From Candidatus Rokuibacteriota bacterium (GTDB lineage Bacteria; Methylomirabilota; Methylomirabilia; Rokubacteriales; CSP1-6): a stretch of 64,000 bases of DNA. Both the position numbers and the translations under genes were made by a program. How positions within the stretch are numbered: position 1 is the stretch's first letter; every line of letters begins with the position of its first letter. The notes under the pieces were generated by a model, which had not been told where the DNA came from, did no database searches, and worked only from the letters and a program-made list of their open reading frames with translations. The stretch covers positions 1 through 64,000 of the forward strand of contig QHTE01000053.1 in assembly GCA_003220685.1 (NCBI GenBank). Direction: 5' to 3'. Positions 42,657 to 50,751 of this stretch are shown in pieces.

Positions 42657-43685
42657 CTAGCGAAACGCCGGCGCCACCTCCCGCGCGAAGCGCTCCATCG
42701 AGCGCATCACGCGCGCGTGCTCCAGGTCCCCGAACGAGAAGCTGCAGTTGAAGTGCGTGATGCCGACCATCTCCTCGACGCGCTTGATCTGACGGATGAC
42801 CGTGTCCGGCGTGCCGATGACCAGGAAGCGGTCGAGCAGGTCGTCGGTGTCGGGCTCCTTGGGCGCCGGCACCGGGATCGCGCGTCCGCGCTCGACCCGC
42901 TCGTACTGATTGCGCAGCGAGAGCGTCACGCGCATGTTCCAGCGCGCCTCCTCGGCGGCGGCTCGGGCGTCGACCTGGCTCTCGGCCACGTAGACCGCGC
43001 GCTGCACACCGACCCGCAGGGGGTGAGGGGGCTTGAACTCGCCGACCAATCGATCGAGCAGCCGGCGGAACTCGGCCATGCGCTCGATCGGCACACCGAA
43101 GCCTCCGGTGAGCACGTTGAAGCCGCGGCGCACCGCCGCCTCGATCGACTCCGGGCTCTGCGCGGTGATCCAGATCGGCGGGTGGGGCTGCTGGAGGGGC
43201 TGCGGGAAGACCGTGGTCTCCGGGATCTTGAAAAGCTTGCCGTCGTAGCTGAAGGGCCGGCCCTCGAACGCCTTCAGGAGAATATCGATCGATTCATCCC
43301 AGCGAGCCCGCCCACTCTCCAGGTCGAGGCCGAAACGCTCGAACTCGTATGGCTGATAGCCGCGTCCGAGCCCGACGTCGAGGCGACCGCCGGAGAGGAG
43401 GTCGAGCGTCGCGATCTCCTCGGCGATGACCAGCGGATGATGGAGCGGCACGACGATGACCGCGGTGCCGACGCGGATCCGCGTGGTCTTCGCGGCAATG
43501 TACGTCGCGAGCTGGGCCGGGCGCGAGAGGTAGCCGTACGTCGAGAAATGATGCTCGGCGAGCCAGACGTTGCCGAAGCCGAGCGTCTCGGCGGCCTGGG
43601 CGATCTCGAGCCCGCGCGCGTAGATCTCCCGCGACGAGCGCGCCGACGGAGACTGCATCAAGAGGAACGTTCCGAAGTTGATCAT
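42657..43685 (-). CDS. LLM-class flavin-dependent oxidoreductase (bacterial luciferase-like)
   Basis: The ATG at 43685 overlaps the SMP-30 stop (ATGA) and gives 342 residues. 'MINFGTFLLMQSPSARSSRE', 'FGNVWLAEHHFSTYGYLSRP', 'IRVGTAVIVVPLHHPLVIAE', 'GGRLDVGLGRGYQPYEFERF' and 'PHPPIWITAQSPESIEAAVR' are typical of the luciferase-like FMN-dependent monooxygenases (EHHF site). Substrate unknown. It is the last gene of a three-gene operon (HIBADH-like, SMP-30-like, LLM) joined by two ATGA overlaps, suggesting one degradation pathway. Confidence 0.92.
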   Translation of the reverse strand: MINFGTFLLMQSPSARSSREIYARGLEIAQAAETLGFGNVWLAEHHFSTYGYLSRPAQLATYIAAKTTRIRVGTAVIVVPLHHPLVIAEEIATLDLLSGGRLDVGLGRGYQPYEFERFGLDLESGRARWDESIDILLKAFEGRPFSYDGKLFKIPETTVFPQPLQQPHPPIWITAQSPESIEAAVRRGFNVLTGGFGVPIERMAEFRRLLDRLVGEFKPPHPLRVGVQRAVYVAESQVDARAAAEEARWNMRVTLSLRNQYERVERGRAIPVPAPKEPDTDDLLDRFLVIGTPDTVIRQIKRVEEMVGITHFNCSFSFGDLEHARVMRSMERFAREVAPAFR

Positions 43686-44545
43686 CGTCGGCTGTACCAG
43701 GGAAGCGGGCGCCCCGGGACCTTGACGCGCATGGCGTAGACCGACGTGCGGGCGGTGAAGAACAGCGTCCGGAGGTCCGGGCCGCCGAACGCGAGATTGG
43801 CGGGAACCTCGGGGGTGCGGATGACGCCGAGCTTCGTGCCGTCGGGCGCGAACACCCAGGTGCCGCCCGGACCCGTGCAGAAGACCCGGCCCTCGACGTC
43901 GACCTTCATGCCGTCGGGCACGCCGTCGGTCTCGTCCGACGACATGTCGGCGAAGATCCGGCGCCGGATCAGCTTGCCCCCCGAATCGATCTCGAGGGCG
44001 TGGATGTACTGCGCCCAGCGCGTGTTGGCCACGTAGAGCACGCGCTCGTCGGGTGAGAAGGCCAGGCCGTTGGGATACTCGCAGTCGGCGACGAGCGACG
44101 TCTTGCCGTCGGGTGCGATGCGATAGACGCCGGCGGATGGCAGCTCCCGCTCGGCGAGCGGCACGCGCAGGCCCGGATCTGTGAAGTAGATGCTGCCGTC
44201 GGATCTGCAGACGACGTCGTTCGGGCGATTCAGCCGCTTGCCCTCGAAGCGGTCCATCAGGATCTCGCTCCGGTCGCCGGTCCAGCGCGTGACGCGACGG
44301 TTGCCGCCCTCGCAGATGACGAGCCGGCCCTGCAAATCGAACGTCGTGCCGTTGCCCTCGCCGGTGTCGAAGCGCACCAGCTCGGGTGCCTTGCCCGGTG
44401 TGAGCTTGTGCAGATTGCTCCGGCGGATGTCGACGAAGTAGTAGAAGCCGTCGGGGTGCCAGACCGGGCCCTCGGTGAAGACGAAGCCCGTGGCAAGCCG
44501 TTCGGCCTCTTTCGATTCGAGGATGCCGGACAGCGCGTCGCTCAT
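43682..44545 (-). CDS. SMP-30/gluconolactonase/LRE family lactonase-like protein
   Basis: This 287-residue six-bladed beta-propeller has 'FVFTEGPVWHPDGFYYFVDI' (metal-binding Glu), 'GNGTTFDLQGRLVICEGGNR', 'LNRPNDVVCRSDGSIYFTDP' (Asn/Asp metal site), 'CEYPNGLAFSPDERVLYVAN' and 'ETDGVPDGMKVDVEGRVFCT' (catalytic Asp). The family hydrolyses sugar-acid or other lactones with a divalent metal. The ATG at 44545 overlaps the stop of the dehydrogenase upstream (ATGA). It likely acts on a lactone or ester in the same pathway as its two operon partners. Confidence 0.92.
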   Translation of the reverse strand: MSDALSGILESKEAERLATGFVFTEGPVWHPDGFYYFVDIRRSNLHKLTPGKAPELVRFDTGEGNGTTFDLQGRLVICEGGNRRVTRWTGDRSEILMDRFEGKRLNRPNDVVCRSDGSIYFTDPGLRVPLAERELPSAGVYRIAPDGKTSLVADCEYPNGLAFSPDERVLYVANTRWAQYIHALEIDSGGKLIRRRIFADMSSDETDGVPDGMKVDVEGRVFCTGPGGTWVFAPDGTKLGVIRTPEVPANLAFGGPDLRTLFFTARTSVYAMRVKVPGRPLPWYSRR

Positions 44546-45456
44546 GATGTCGTCCCTCGATTCTTCGTGCGAAGCTCGACACCGGCCCGCTCTTCCTGCA
44601 GCTTGAAGAACGTCATCGAATCCTTGTCGCCCCAGCCGCGCCCGAGCGCTTCCTCGAGCTGTTGCTCGGCCAGCGCCGCGATCATCATCGGCACGTGGTA
44701 CTCGCGCCCGAGCTCGGTGGCGAGGCCGACGTCTTTCCGGAGGAGCCTCAGCGCGAAGCTCACGTCGTCGAAGGCGCCGGGGAACACCGTGTTGGGGATC
44801 ATGTCCTTGAGCACGCGGCCCTGGCCGAACGAGCTCTTGGCGAGCGCGTCGAGCAGCACCTCGGGCGCCACGCCGGCCTTGACGCCGAGGGTCATGCCCT
44901 CGGCGATGGCCATGCGCGAGCACGCCGAGACCATGTTGTGCACGAGCTTGGCGACCGTGCCGCAGCCGATCCCGCCGACCCAGGTGACCTTGTCGCCGAT
45001 CGCGTCGAGCACGGTCTTGACCCGCTCGTAGAGCGCCTCGTCGCCGCCGACCAGCACCGCGAGCTTGCCCGAGCGGGCGCCGGGGACGCCACCGCTGACC
45101 GGCGCGTCCAGCACGTCGACGCCGCGCTCGGCGCAGACACCGTGGATCTTCCGGATCAAGGTCGCCGAGTTCGTCGACAGATCGACGTAGAGCGTGCCGC
45201 GCGCCGCCCCTTCGAGGATGCCGTTGGCGCCGAGCACCACGGACTCGACTTCGCGAGGGCCGGGCAGGGAGGTGAAGACCACCTCGCTCGCTTGAGCGAC
45301 CGCCCTGGGCGTGTCGGCCCATCGGGCGCCCTGGGCGAGGTGAGGCTTCGCCAGCTCGTGACGGACGTCGTTGACGACCATCGCGTGTCCGGCCTTCAGC
45401 ACGTTGAGAGCCATCGGTCCGCCCATGTTGCCGAGCCCGATGAAGCCGATGCGCAT
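44542..45456 (-). CDS. 3-hydroxyisobutyrate dehydrogenase-family NAD(P)-dependent oxidoreductase
   Basis: The ATG at 45456, after AGGAGGAG, gives 304 residues. 'MRIGFIGLGNMGGPMALNVL' is the Rossmann dinucleotide fold, 'TLYVDLSTNSATLIRKIHG' and 'DAPVSGGVPGARSGKLAVLV' the substrate loop, and 'GTVAKLVHNMVSACSRMA' carries the catalytic Lys (K-x-x-x-N). This family oxidises beta-hydroxy acids (3-hydroxyisobutyrate, tartronate, 6-phosphogluconate-like). It is the first gene of the operon. It is divergent from the molybdenum hydroxylase genes, with 58 bases between start codons. Confidence 0.92.
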   Translation of the reverse strand: MRIGFIGLGNMGGPMALNVLKAGHAMVVNDVRHELAKPHLAQGARWADTPRAVAQASEVVFTSLPGPREVESVVLGANGILEGAARGTLYVDLSTNSATLIRKIHGVCAERGVDVLDAPVSGGVPGARSGKLAVLVGGDEALYERVKTVLDAIGDKVTWVGGIGCGTVAKLVHNMVSACSRMAIAEGMTLGVKAGVAPEVLLDALAKSSFGQGRVLKDMIPNTVFPGAFDDVSFALRLLRKDVGLATELGREYHVPMMIAALAEQQLEEALGRGWGDKDSMTFFKLQEERAGVELRTKNRGTTS

Positions 45457-45514
45457 GCGCGTCTCCTCCTCCTGGAACGATGTGCTAAGGTACACCAACC
45501 AAAGGAGATCTCGC

Positions 45515-46381
45515 GTGCGACGATTCGAGCTGGTGCTCCCCGGTAGTCTCGACGAGTGCGTGAAAGCCCTGGCCCAGGCTCCTGCCGATTCGAAGCTGCT
45601 CGCCGGAGGCACGGATCTCCTGCCGCAGCTGAAGAACGGCCTGCTCAAGCCGGCCTGCGTGATCGATCTCTCGGGCATCCCGCGGCTGCGCTCGATCGAG
45701 GCCGGAAACGGGCAGGGGCTGCGGGTCGGCTCCGCGGTGACGGCCCGGACGCTCGAGCTCGATCGGGCGGTCCGCGCGAACTATCTCTCGCTCGCCGAGA
45801 GCGGCGCCCTCGTGGGCTCCGTGCAGGTTCGCAATCTCGCGACGCTCGGCGGCAACATCTGCAACGCCGCGCCGTCGGCGGACATGGCGCCGCCGCTCCT
45901 GGCGCTCGACGCCGAAGCGGTGATCACCGGGCCCAAGGGCGAGCGTCGCGTGCCGATCGCGGCGTTCTTCACCGGCGTGCGGCGCACCGTGCTGGCCCCC
46001 GACGAGCTGCTCGTCGAGCTGGCGATCCCCAATCCAGGGTCGCACAGCGGCGGCAGTTACCTGCGCCACACGCCTCGCCGCGAGCTCGACATCGCCGTGG
46101 TCGGCGTCGCCTCGCAGCTCACCCTGGCCAACGGCAGGTGTGCCAAGGCGCGGATCGCCCTGGCGGCGGTGGCACCGGTCCCGGTGCGGGCGACGGCCGC
46201 CGAGCAGGCGCTCGAGGGGCAGGCCGTGACCCCCGATCTGATCAAGCGCGCGGCCGATCTCGCGGTCGAGGCGGCTCGCCCGATCAGCGACCAGCGCGGC
46301 TCGGCCGATTTCCGCCGCCATCTCGTGCGCGTCCTCACGCGCCGCACACTGACCACGGCGCTCGCGCGCGCGGGCGCGTAA
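45515..46381 (+). CDS. Molybdenum hydroxylase FAD-binding subunit (CoxM-like)
   Basis: The start is the GTG at 45515, preceded by AAAGGAG, giving 288 residues ('VRRFELVLPGSLDECVKAL'). FAD-site motifs are 'KLLAGGTDLLPQLKNG' and 'NLATLGGNICNAAPSADMAP' (the T-x-G-G-N turn), then 'SGGSYLRHTPRRELDIAVVG' and 'ISDQRGSADFRRHLVRVL'. It carries electrons from the iron-sulfur subunit to an acceptor. It is the first of three genes in the order FAD, 2Fe-2S, Mo, with gaps of 15 and 4 bases, forming a complete xanthine dehydrogenase-family hydroxylase. Confidence 0.93.
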   Translation: MRRFELVLPGSLDECVKALAQAPADSKLLAGGTDLLPQLKNGLLKPACVIDLSGIPRLRSIEAGNGQGLRVGSAVTARTLELDRAVRANYLSLAESGALVGSVQVRNLATLGGNICNAAPSADMAPPLLALDAEAVITGPKGERRVPIAAFFTGVRRTVLAPDELLVELAIPNPGSHSGGSYLRHTPRRELDIAVVGVASQLTLANGRCAKARIALAAVAPVPVRATAAEQALEGQAVTPDLIKRAADLAVEAARPISDQRGSADFRRHLVRVLTRRTLTTALARAGA

Positions 46382-46396
46382 CGAGGAGAACACGAC

Positions 46397-46879
46397 TTGG
46401 CCAAGCAGGTCCTGAATTTCACCGTGAACGACGAGCCGGCCGAGGTGCTCGTCCAGCCCTGGGACACGCTGCTCGACGCGCTGCGCGAGCGGATGGGTCT
46501 GACGGGGCCCAAAGAAGGCTGCGGCACCGGAGACTGCGGCGCCTGCACCGTGCACGTCGACGAAAAGCCGGTCGCGAGCTGCCTGCTGCTGGCCATGCAG
46601 GCGCGCGGCCACAGCGTGCGTACGATCGAGGGGCTCGGCAAGCCCGGCGCGCTGCACCCGCTACAGGATGCCTTCGTCCGCCACGGCGTGCCCCAGTGTG
46701 GCTTCTGCATCCCCGGCGTCATCATGGCGGCCGCCGCGCTCTTGGCCGAGAATCCGCATCCGACCGAGGAAGAGATCCGCTACGGGATCGCCGGCAATCT
46801 GTGCCGATGCACGGGATACACGAAGATGCTGGCCGCGATCACCGAGGCTGCCGGCGCCCCCGTCGGCCGGAGGAGCTGA
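46397..46879 (+). CDS. Molybdenum hydroxylase 2Fe-2S subunit (CoxS-like)
   Basis: This 160-residue protein starts at a TTG with GAGGAG upstream. It has the plant-type 2Fe-2S cluster 'GCGTGDCGACTVHVDEKPVASC' region (C-x4-C-x2-C, then a fourth Cys) and the C-terminal four-helix cluster with 'QCGFCIPG' and 'CRCTGY'. This is the two-cluster electron-transfer subunit of xanthine dehydrogenase-family hydroxylases. It links the molybdenum site of the 46884 gene product to the FAD subunit encoded at 45515. Confidence 0.95.
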   Translation: MAKQVLNFTVNDEPAEVLVQPWDTLLDALRERMGLTGPKEGCGTGDCGACTVHVDEKPVASCLLLAMQARGHSVRTIEGLGKPGALHPLQDAFVRHGVPQCGFCIPGVIMAAAALLAENPHPTEEEIRYGIAGNLCRCTGYTKMLAAITEAAGAPVGRRS

Positions 46880-46883
46880 GGCA

Positions 46884-49196
46884 ATGTCGACCGTGATGAA
46901 GACGACCCGCGACGTGAAGGGCATCGGACTGTCGATTCCGCGTCCGGACGGACCCGACAAGGTCACCGGCCAGGTCCAGTACGTCGCCGATCTCAATCCG
47001 CGCGGCCTGCTGCACGCGAAGCTCTTGCGCAGCCCCCACGCCCACGCCAAGATCGTCCGCATCGACGTGAGCCGCGCGCGCGCCCTGCCCGGCGTGCGCG
47101 CGGTCCTGACCGCCGCCGACATCCCCGTGCTGAAGAAGAAGGCGCCGACGCGCGCGCACGCCGTGCTGGCGATCGACCGCGTCGTCTTCGCGGGCCAGCC
47201 GGTCGCCGCCGTCGCCGCCGACGAGCCGGCCATCGCCGAGGAAGCGCTCGACCTGATCGACGTGCAGTACGAGGTCCTGCCGGTCGCCGCGGATCCGCTC
47301 GAGTCGATGAAGCCCGGCGCCCCGCCCGTCGCCGAGCTGGGGACCGAGGCGGACACCAGTGAGGCGCAGGCACACGGCAGCGTGGCCGGCGTGACGACCG
47401 AGGTCAAGTCCTCGAAGGCCGTCAACATCTCGCAGCAGGCGCGCCTGCAGCGCGGCGACGTCGCGAAGGCCTTCGCCGAGTCCGACGTCGTGATCGAGAA
47501 CACCTACCGAGTCCCGATGGTCCACCAGGGCTATCTCGAGCCGCACGCGGTGCTGGCCCAGTGGGATACGGCCGGCAACCTGACCCTGTGGGCGAGCACG
47601 CAGGGCTCGTTCAACACGCGCTCGGAGGTCGCCGACGTCCTGGAGCTGCCCGAGAACCGCATCAAGGTGATTCCGATGGAGTGCGGCGGCGGATTCGGCG
47701 GCAAGATCCGTGCGCTGTGCGAGCCGATCACGGCGGTGCTGGCCCGCGCCACCAATCGACCGGTGCGCTACGTGATGACCCGACGGGAAGAGCTCGAGGC
47801 CGGGATGCCGGCGCCGCAGGTCATCATCAAGTTGAAGACCGGCGTGAAGCGCGACGGGACGCTCATGGCGCTCGAGGCCGAGGCGATTTTGGAAAGCGGC
47901 GCGTTCTCCGGCGCCGTGCTCGCGGTGGCCGGCGTCTTCCTGGCGAGCCTCTATCTGTGGCCGCACTTCGACGTCAAGGGCTTCGAGGTCCTCACGCACA
48001 AGCCGAGCATCGCCGCCTATCGCGCGCCGGTGGCGCCGCAGACCATCTTCGCGATCGACTCGCAGATGGAGCAGATCGCGCGGAAGCTCGGCGTCGATCC
48101 CGTCGAGTTCCGCCTGCGCCACCTGCAGCGCGAGGGCGACAAGATGGCCAACAACCAGCCGTGGCTGAGCAACGGCGGCGTCGAGGTGCTGACGCGACTG
48201 GCCGAGCACCCGTTCTGGAAGAAGCGCGCCGAGTGGAAGGCCAGCGCGAAGGACGGCAAGCTGCGCGGGACGGGCCTGTCGCTCGGCGGCTGGCTGGGCG
48301 GGCTTCAGCCGACCGGCGCCACCGTGCGGCTCAATCCCGACGGCACGCTTCAGGTGCTGACCGGCCAGGTCGACATCGCCGGGACCAACATCGCGCTGGC
48401 GCAGATCGCCGCCACCGCCTACGGCGTCGACATCGACAAGGTGAAGATCACGACCGGCGACACCGACGTGGCGCCGCTGACCGGGCTCAGCGCCGGCAGC
48501 AAGACCACGTACACCGTCGGTGTGGCCGTGATGCAGGCCGCCCAGAACGCGCGCAACCAGACGCTCGAGATCGCCGCGAAGGAGCTCGAGGCCTCGGTGC
48601 ACGACCTCGAGATCGACGGCGACCGGGTCGTGGTGCGCGGCGTGCCGGACAAGGGCGTCACGCTCGCGTCGATCGGCAAGAAGGGCAACCTCTACATGTC
48701 GAAGGTCGAGCCGGTGCTTGGCGCCAGCCACCCGGCCTTCTCCGTGCAGGCGCCCGCGTTCTGCGGCCAGCTCGCGCGGATCGAGGTCGATCCCGACACC
48801 GGCGAGGTCACCTTGCACAACTTCGTGGTCGTCCAGGACGTCGGCAAGGCGATCAACCCGGCCCAGATCGAGGGACAGATGCAGGGCGGCGCCGTCCAGA
48901 GCCTCGGCATGGCGCTGACCGAAGCCCTCATGTACGACGACAAGGCGCGGCTGACGAACCCGAGCCTGCTCGACTATCGAAAGCTCACCGCGGCGGATCT
49001 ACCGAACATCGAGACGATCATCGTGGAGAAGCCGGCGCCGCACGGCCCGTTCGGCGCGCGGGGCGTCGGCGAGCCCCCGATCGTCCCGGCGCCGGCGGCC
49101 ATCGCCAACGCGATCGAGGACGCGACCGGGGTGCGGCTCACGCACTTGCCGCTCTCGCCCGAGCGGATCGCTCTGGCGATCGCGTCCGCGTCTTGA
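46884..49196 (+). CDS. Molybdenum hydroxylase molybdopterin-binding subunit
   Basis: The ATG at 46884 gives 770 residues. Motifs are 'MECGGGFGGKIRALCEPITA' (cofactor loop), 'AYRAPVAPQTIFAIDSQMEQ' (active-site loop), 'GQVDIAGTNIALAQIAATAY' (where other members have G-Q-G-x-x-T), 'GLSAGSKTTYTVGVAVMQAA' and 'GARGVGEPPIVPAPAAIANA' with the catalytic Glu. It belongs to the broad aldehyde/heteroaromatic/aryl-CoA hydroxylase group. The 'AYRAPVAPQ' loop differs from CO dehydrogenase. Substrate unknown; adjacent dehydratase and dehydrogenase genes suggest organic-acid catabolism. The 3' end overlaps the ModE-like gene on the other strand by 59 bases. Confidence 0.93.
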   Translation: MSTVMKTTRDVKGIGLSIPRPDGPDKVTGQVQYVADLNPRGLLHAKLLRSPHAHAKIVRIDVSRARALPGVRAVLTAADIPVLKKKAPTRAHAVLAIDRVVFAGQPVAAVAADEPAIAEEALDLIDVQYEVLPVAADPLESMKPGAPPVAELGTEADTSEAQAHGSVAGVTTEVKSSKAVNISQQARLQRGDVAKAFAESDVVIENTYRVPMVHQGYLEPHAVLAQWDTAGNLTLWASTQGSFNTRSEVADVLELPENRIKVIPMECGGGFGGKIRALCEPITAVLARATNRPVRYVMTRREELEAGMPAPQVIIKLKTGVKRDGTLMALEAEAILESGAFSGAVLAVAGVFLASLYLWPHFDVKGFEVLTHKPSIAAYRAPVAPQTIFAIDSQMEQIARKLGVDPVEFRLRHLQREGDKMANNQPWLSNGGVEVLTRLAEHPFWKKRAEWKASAKDGKLRGTGLSLGGWLGGLQPTGATVRLNPDGTLQVLTGQVDIAGTNIALAQIAATAYGVDIDKVKITTGDTDVAPLTGLSAGSKTTYTVGVAVMQAAQNARNQTLEIAAKELEASVHDLEIDGDRVVVRGVPDKGVTLASIGKKGNLYMSKVEPVLGASHPAFSVQAPAFCGQLARIEVDPDTGEVTLHNFVVVQDVGKAINPAQIEGQMQGGAVQSLGMALTEALMYDDKARLTNPSLLDYRKLTAADLPNIETIIVEKPAPHGPFGARGVGEPPIVPAPAAIANAIEDATGVRLTHLPLSPERIALAIASAS

Positions 49197-49533
49197 AGTC
49201 ACGGCCCCGGAACGCGCGCAGGAACTGCCGGAGGGTGGCGGCCTCGAGACCGAGCCGGAATTTCTGGTAGCGCGCGAGGAAGTCGCGGCCGGCGGCGGTC
49301 AGGCGCATCCCACTGCGCGGGCCGCCGCCGGGCATGCGCTCGACGAACTTGAAGCCGGCCGCCCGCTCCAGCTCCTGAAGGTAGCCCCACGCGTTCCGGT
49401 AGGAGATGCCGAACTCAGCCGCCGCCCGCCGGAGCGAGCCGCGCTCGTCGATCAATCGCAGAAGCTGGGCGCGCCCGTGGCCGAGCTTCGGCCCCTTGCC
49501 GAACACCACCCACACTCGTATCTTTGGGTCCAC
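49138..49533 (-). CDS. ModE N-terminal-type winged-helix regulator without Mop domain
   Basis: This 131-residue protein matches the N-terminal DNA-binding domain of ModE (LysR-like winged helix): 'GRAQLLRLIDERGSLRRAAA', 'FGISYRNAWGYLQELERAAG' and 'RMPGGGPRSGMRLTAAGRDF'. Classical ModE has C-terminal Mop domains that bind molybdate; these are missing, so molybdate sensing would need another protein or the protein responds to something else. The C-terminal tail 'RTRSPERSARARAASA' is basic. It overlaps the 3' end of the molybdenum hydroxylase gene by 59 bases. It is divergent from the enolase-superfamily gene, whose start is 38 bases away and whose promoter it could occupy. Confidence 0.82.
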   Translation of the reverse strand: MDPKIRVWVVFGKGPKLGHGRAQLLRLIDERGSLRRAAAEFGISYRNAWGYLQELERAAGFKFVERMPGGGPRSGMRLTAAGRDFLARYQKFRLGLEAATLRQFLRAFRGRDFKTRTRSPERSARARAASA

Positions 49534-49571
49534 GATCTGGGAGAGTACGCCAAGACGAGGGAGATCGGCTC

Positions 49572-50723
49572 ATGAAGGTGACGGCCGTCACGCCGTTCGG
49601 CGTCGATCCAGGCTACGGCAAGAACTGGCTCTTCGTGAAGGTGGAAACCTCAGACGGGCTCCACGGGTGGGGTGAATGCTATACGCAGGCCGATCGCGAC
49701 CAGTCGATCGTCGCCCACGTCCGCCAGCTCGCGCGATATCTGATCGGCCGCGACGCCGGCCACATCCGCCACTTCACGCACTGGGCGTACCACGACTTCG
49801 CCGGCAAGCGTGGCGCGATGGACTTCTGGAGCGCGGTCAGCGGCATCGAGCAGGCGCTTTGGGATCTCGCGGGCAAGCGCCTGGGCGTGCCGGTGGTGAG
49901 CCTGCTCGGCGGTCCCTGTCGCGAGCGGATCCGCGTCTACGCGAACGGCTGGTACTCGGGCGCCAAGACGCCGGAGGCGTACGCGGCCAAGGCGAAGGAG
50001 ACGATCGCGCGGGGCTTCACCGCGCTCAAGTTCGATCCGTTCCCGGGGCCGTGGCGCACCCACATCACGCGCGACGCCGAGCGGCAGGTGGTGGACACCG
50101 TCCGCGCCGTGCGCGACGCGGTCGGGCCCAAGGTCGATCTGTTGATCGAGGTGCACCGTCGGCTCGCGCCGATGCACGCCGTGCGCGTGGCGCGTCTGCT
50201 CGAGCCCTTCGATCCCTTCTGGTACGAGGAGCCGGTCTCGGCGCGCGATCTCGGAGCGCTCGCCGAGTGCCGGCGCGAGATCCGGATACCGATCGTCACG
50301 GGCGAGGAGCTCTACACGCGCTTCGAGTTCCGAGAGGTGTTCGAGCGCCGCGCCGCCGATATCGTCAACCCCGACGTGTGCAACGTCGGCGGCATCGAGG
50401 AGCTGCGCGAGATCGCCGCGATGGCGGAGGCCTATCACGTGGTCGTCTCGCCCCACAACTACAACAGCACCACCGTCGGCCTCGCCGCGACGTTGCAGGT
50501 GTCGGCCGCCATCCCGAACTTCCTGATCACCGAGTACTTCGTGAACTTCGACGCGAGGGCCGCCGAGGTCGCGGTCACTCCGTTCCGCGTGGAGCAGGGC
50601 TACCTGACGGTGCCAACGACGCCGGGGCTCGGGATCGAGCTTCGCGAGGACGCGCTCGCGCGGTACGCGTATCGGGAGTTTCCACCGCGCAGCATTCCGA
50701 CACCCGGCGAGGAAGGACCCTAG
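49572..50723 (+). CDS. Mandelate racemase/muconate lactonizing enzyme family protein (acid-sugar dehydratase-like)
   Basis: The ATG at 49572 gives 383 residues in the enolase superfamily. The N-terminal lid is 'KVTAVTPFGVDPGYGKNWLF'. The barrel carries 'GFTALKFDPFPGPW' (catalytic Lys strand), 'VDLLIEVHRRLAP' with a Glu ligand followed by His, 'FWYEEPVSARDLGALA' and 'PIVTGEELYTRFEFRE' (second and third metal ligands), and 'VVSPHNYNSTTVGLAATLQV' with the catalytic His. This resembles galactonate/gluconate-type dehydratases of the mandelate racemase subgroup, using Mg2+. The exact sugar acid is unknown. It is followed after 28 bases by the sarcosine/dimethylglycine dehydrogenase-like gene. Confidence 0.9.
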   Translation: MKVTAVTPFGVDPGYGKNWLFVKVETSDGLHGWGECYTQADRDQSIVAHVRQLARYLIGRDAGHIRHFTHWAYHDFAGKRGAMDFWSAVSGIEQALWDLAGKRLGVPVVSLLGGPCRERIRVYANGWYSGAKTPEAYAAKAKETIARGFTALKFDPFPGPWRTHITRDAERQVVDTVRAVRDAVGPKVDLLIEVHRRLAPMHAVRVARLLEPFDPFWYEEPVSARDLGALAECRREIRIPIVTGEELYTRFEFREVFERRAADIVNPDVCNVGGIEELREIAAMAEAYHVVVSPHNYNSTTVGLAATLQVSAAIPNFLITEYFVNFDARAAEVAVTPFRVEQGYLTVPTTPGLGIELREDALARYAYREFPPRSIPTPGEEGP

Positions 50724-50751
50724 GATCGCGCTCCCTTCGCACGCGCGGGTA

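Noticed and set aside
42063-43739. 558-residue plus-strand ORF over the LLM and metallophosphoesterase region
   Set aside because: Arg/Ala/Asp-rich composition typical of an antisense shadow of the LLM gene in GC-rich DNA.
46839-48818. 659-residue minus-strand ORF opposite the second molybdenum hydroxylase gene
   Set aside because: Shadow ORF made of Arg/Gly/Leu/Asp-rich sequence with no recognisable domain.
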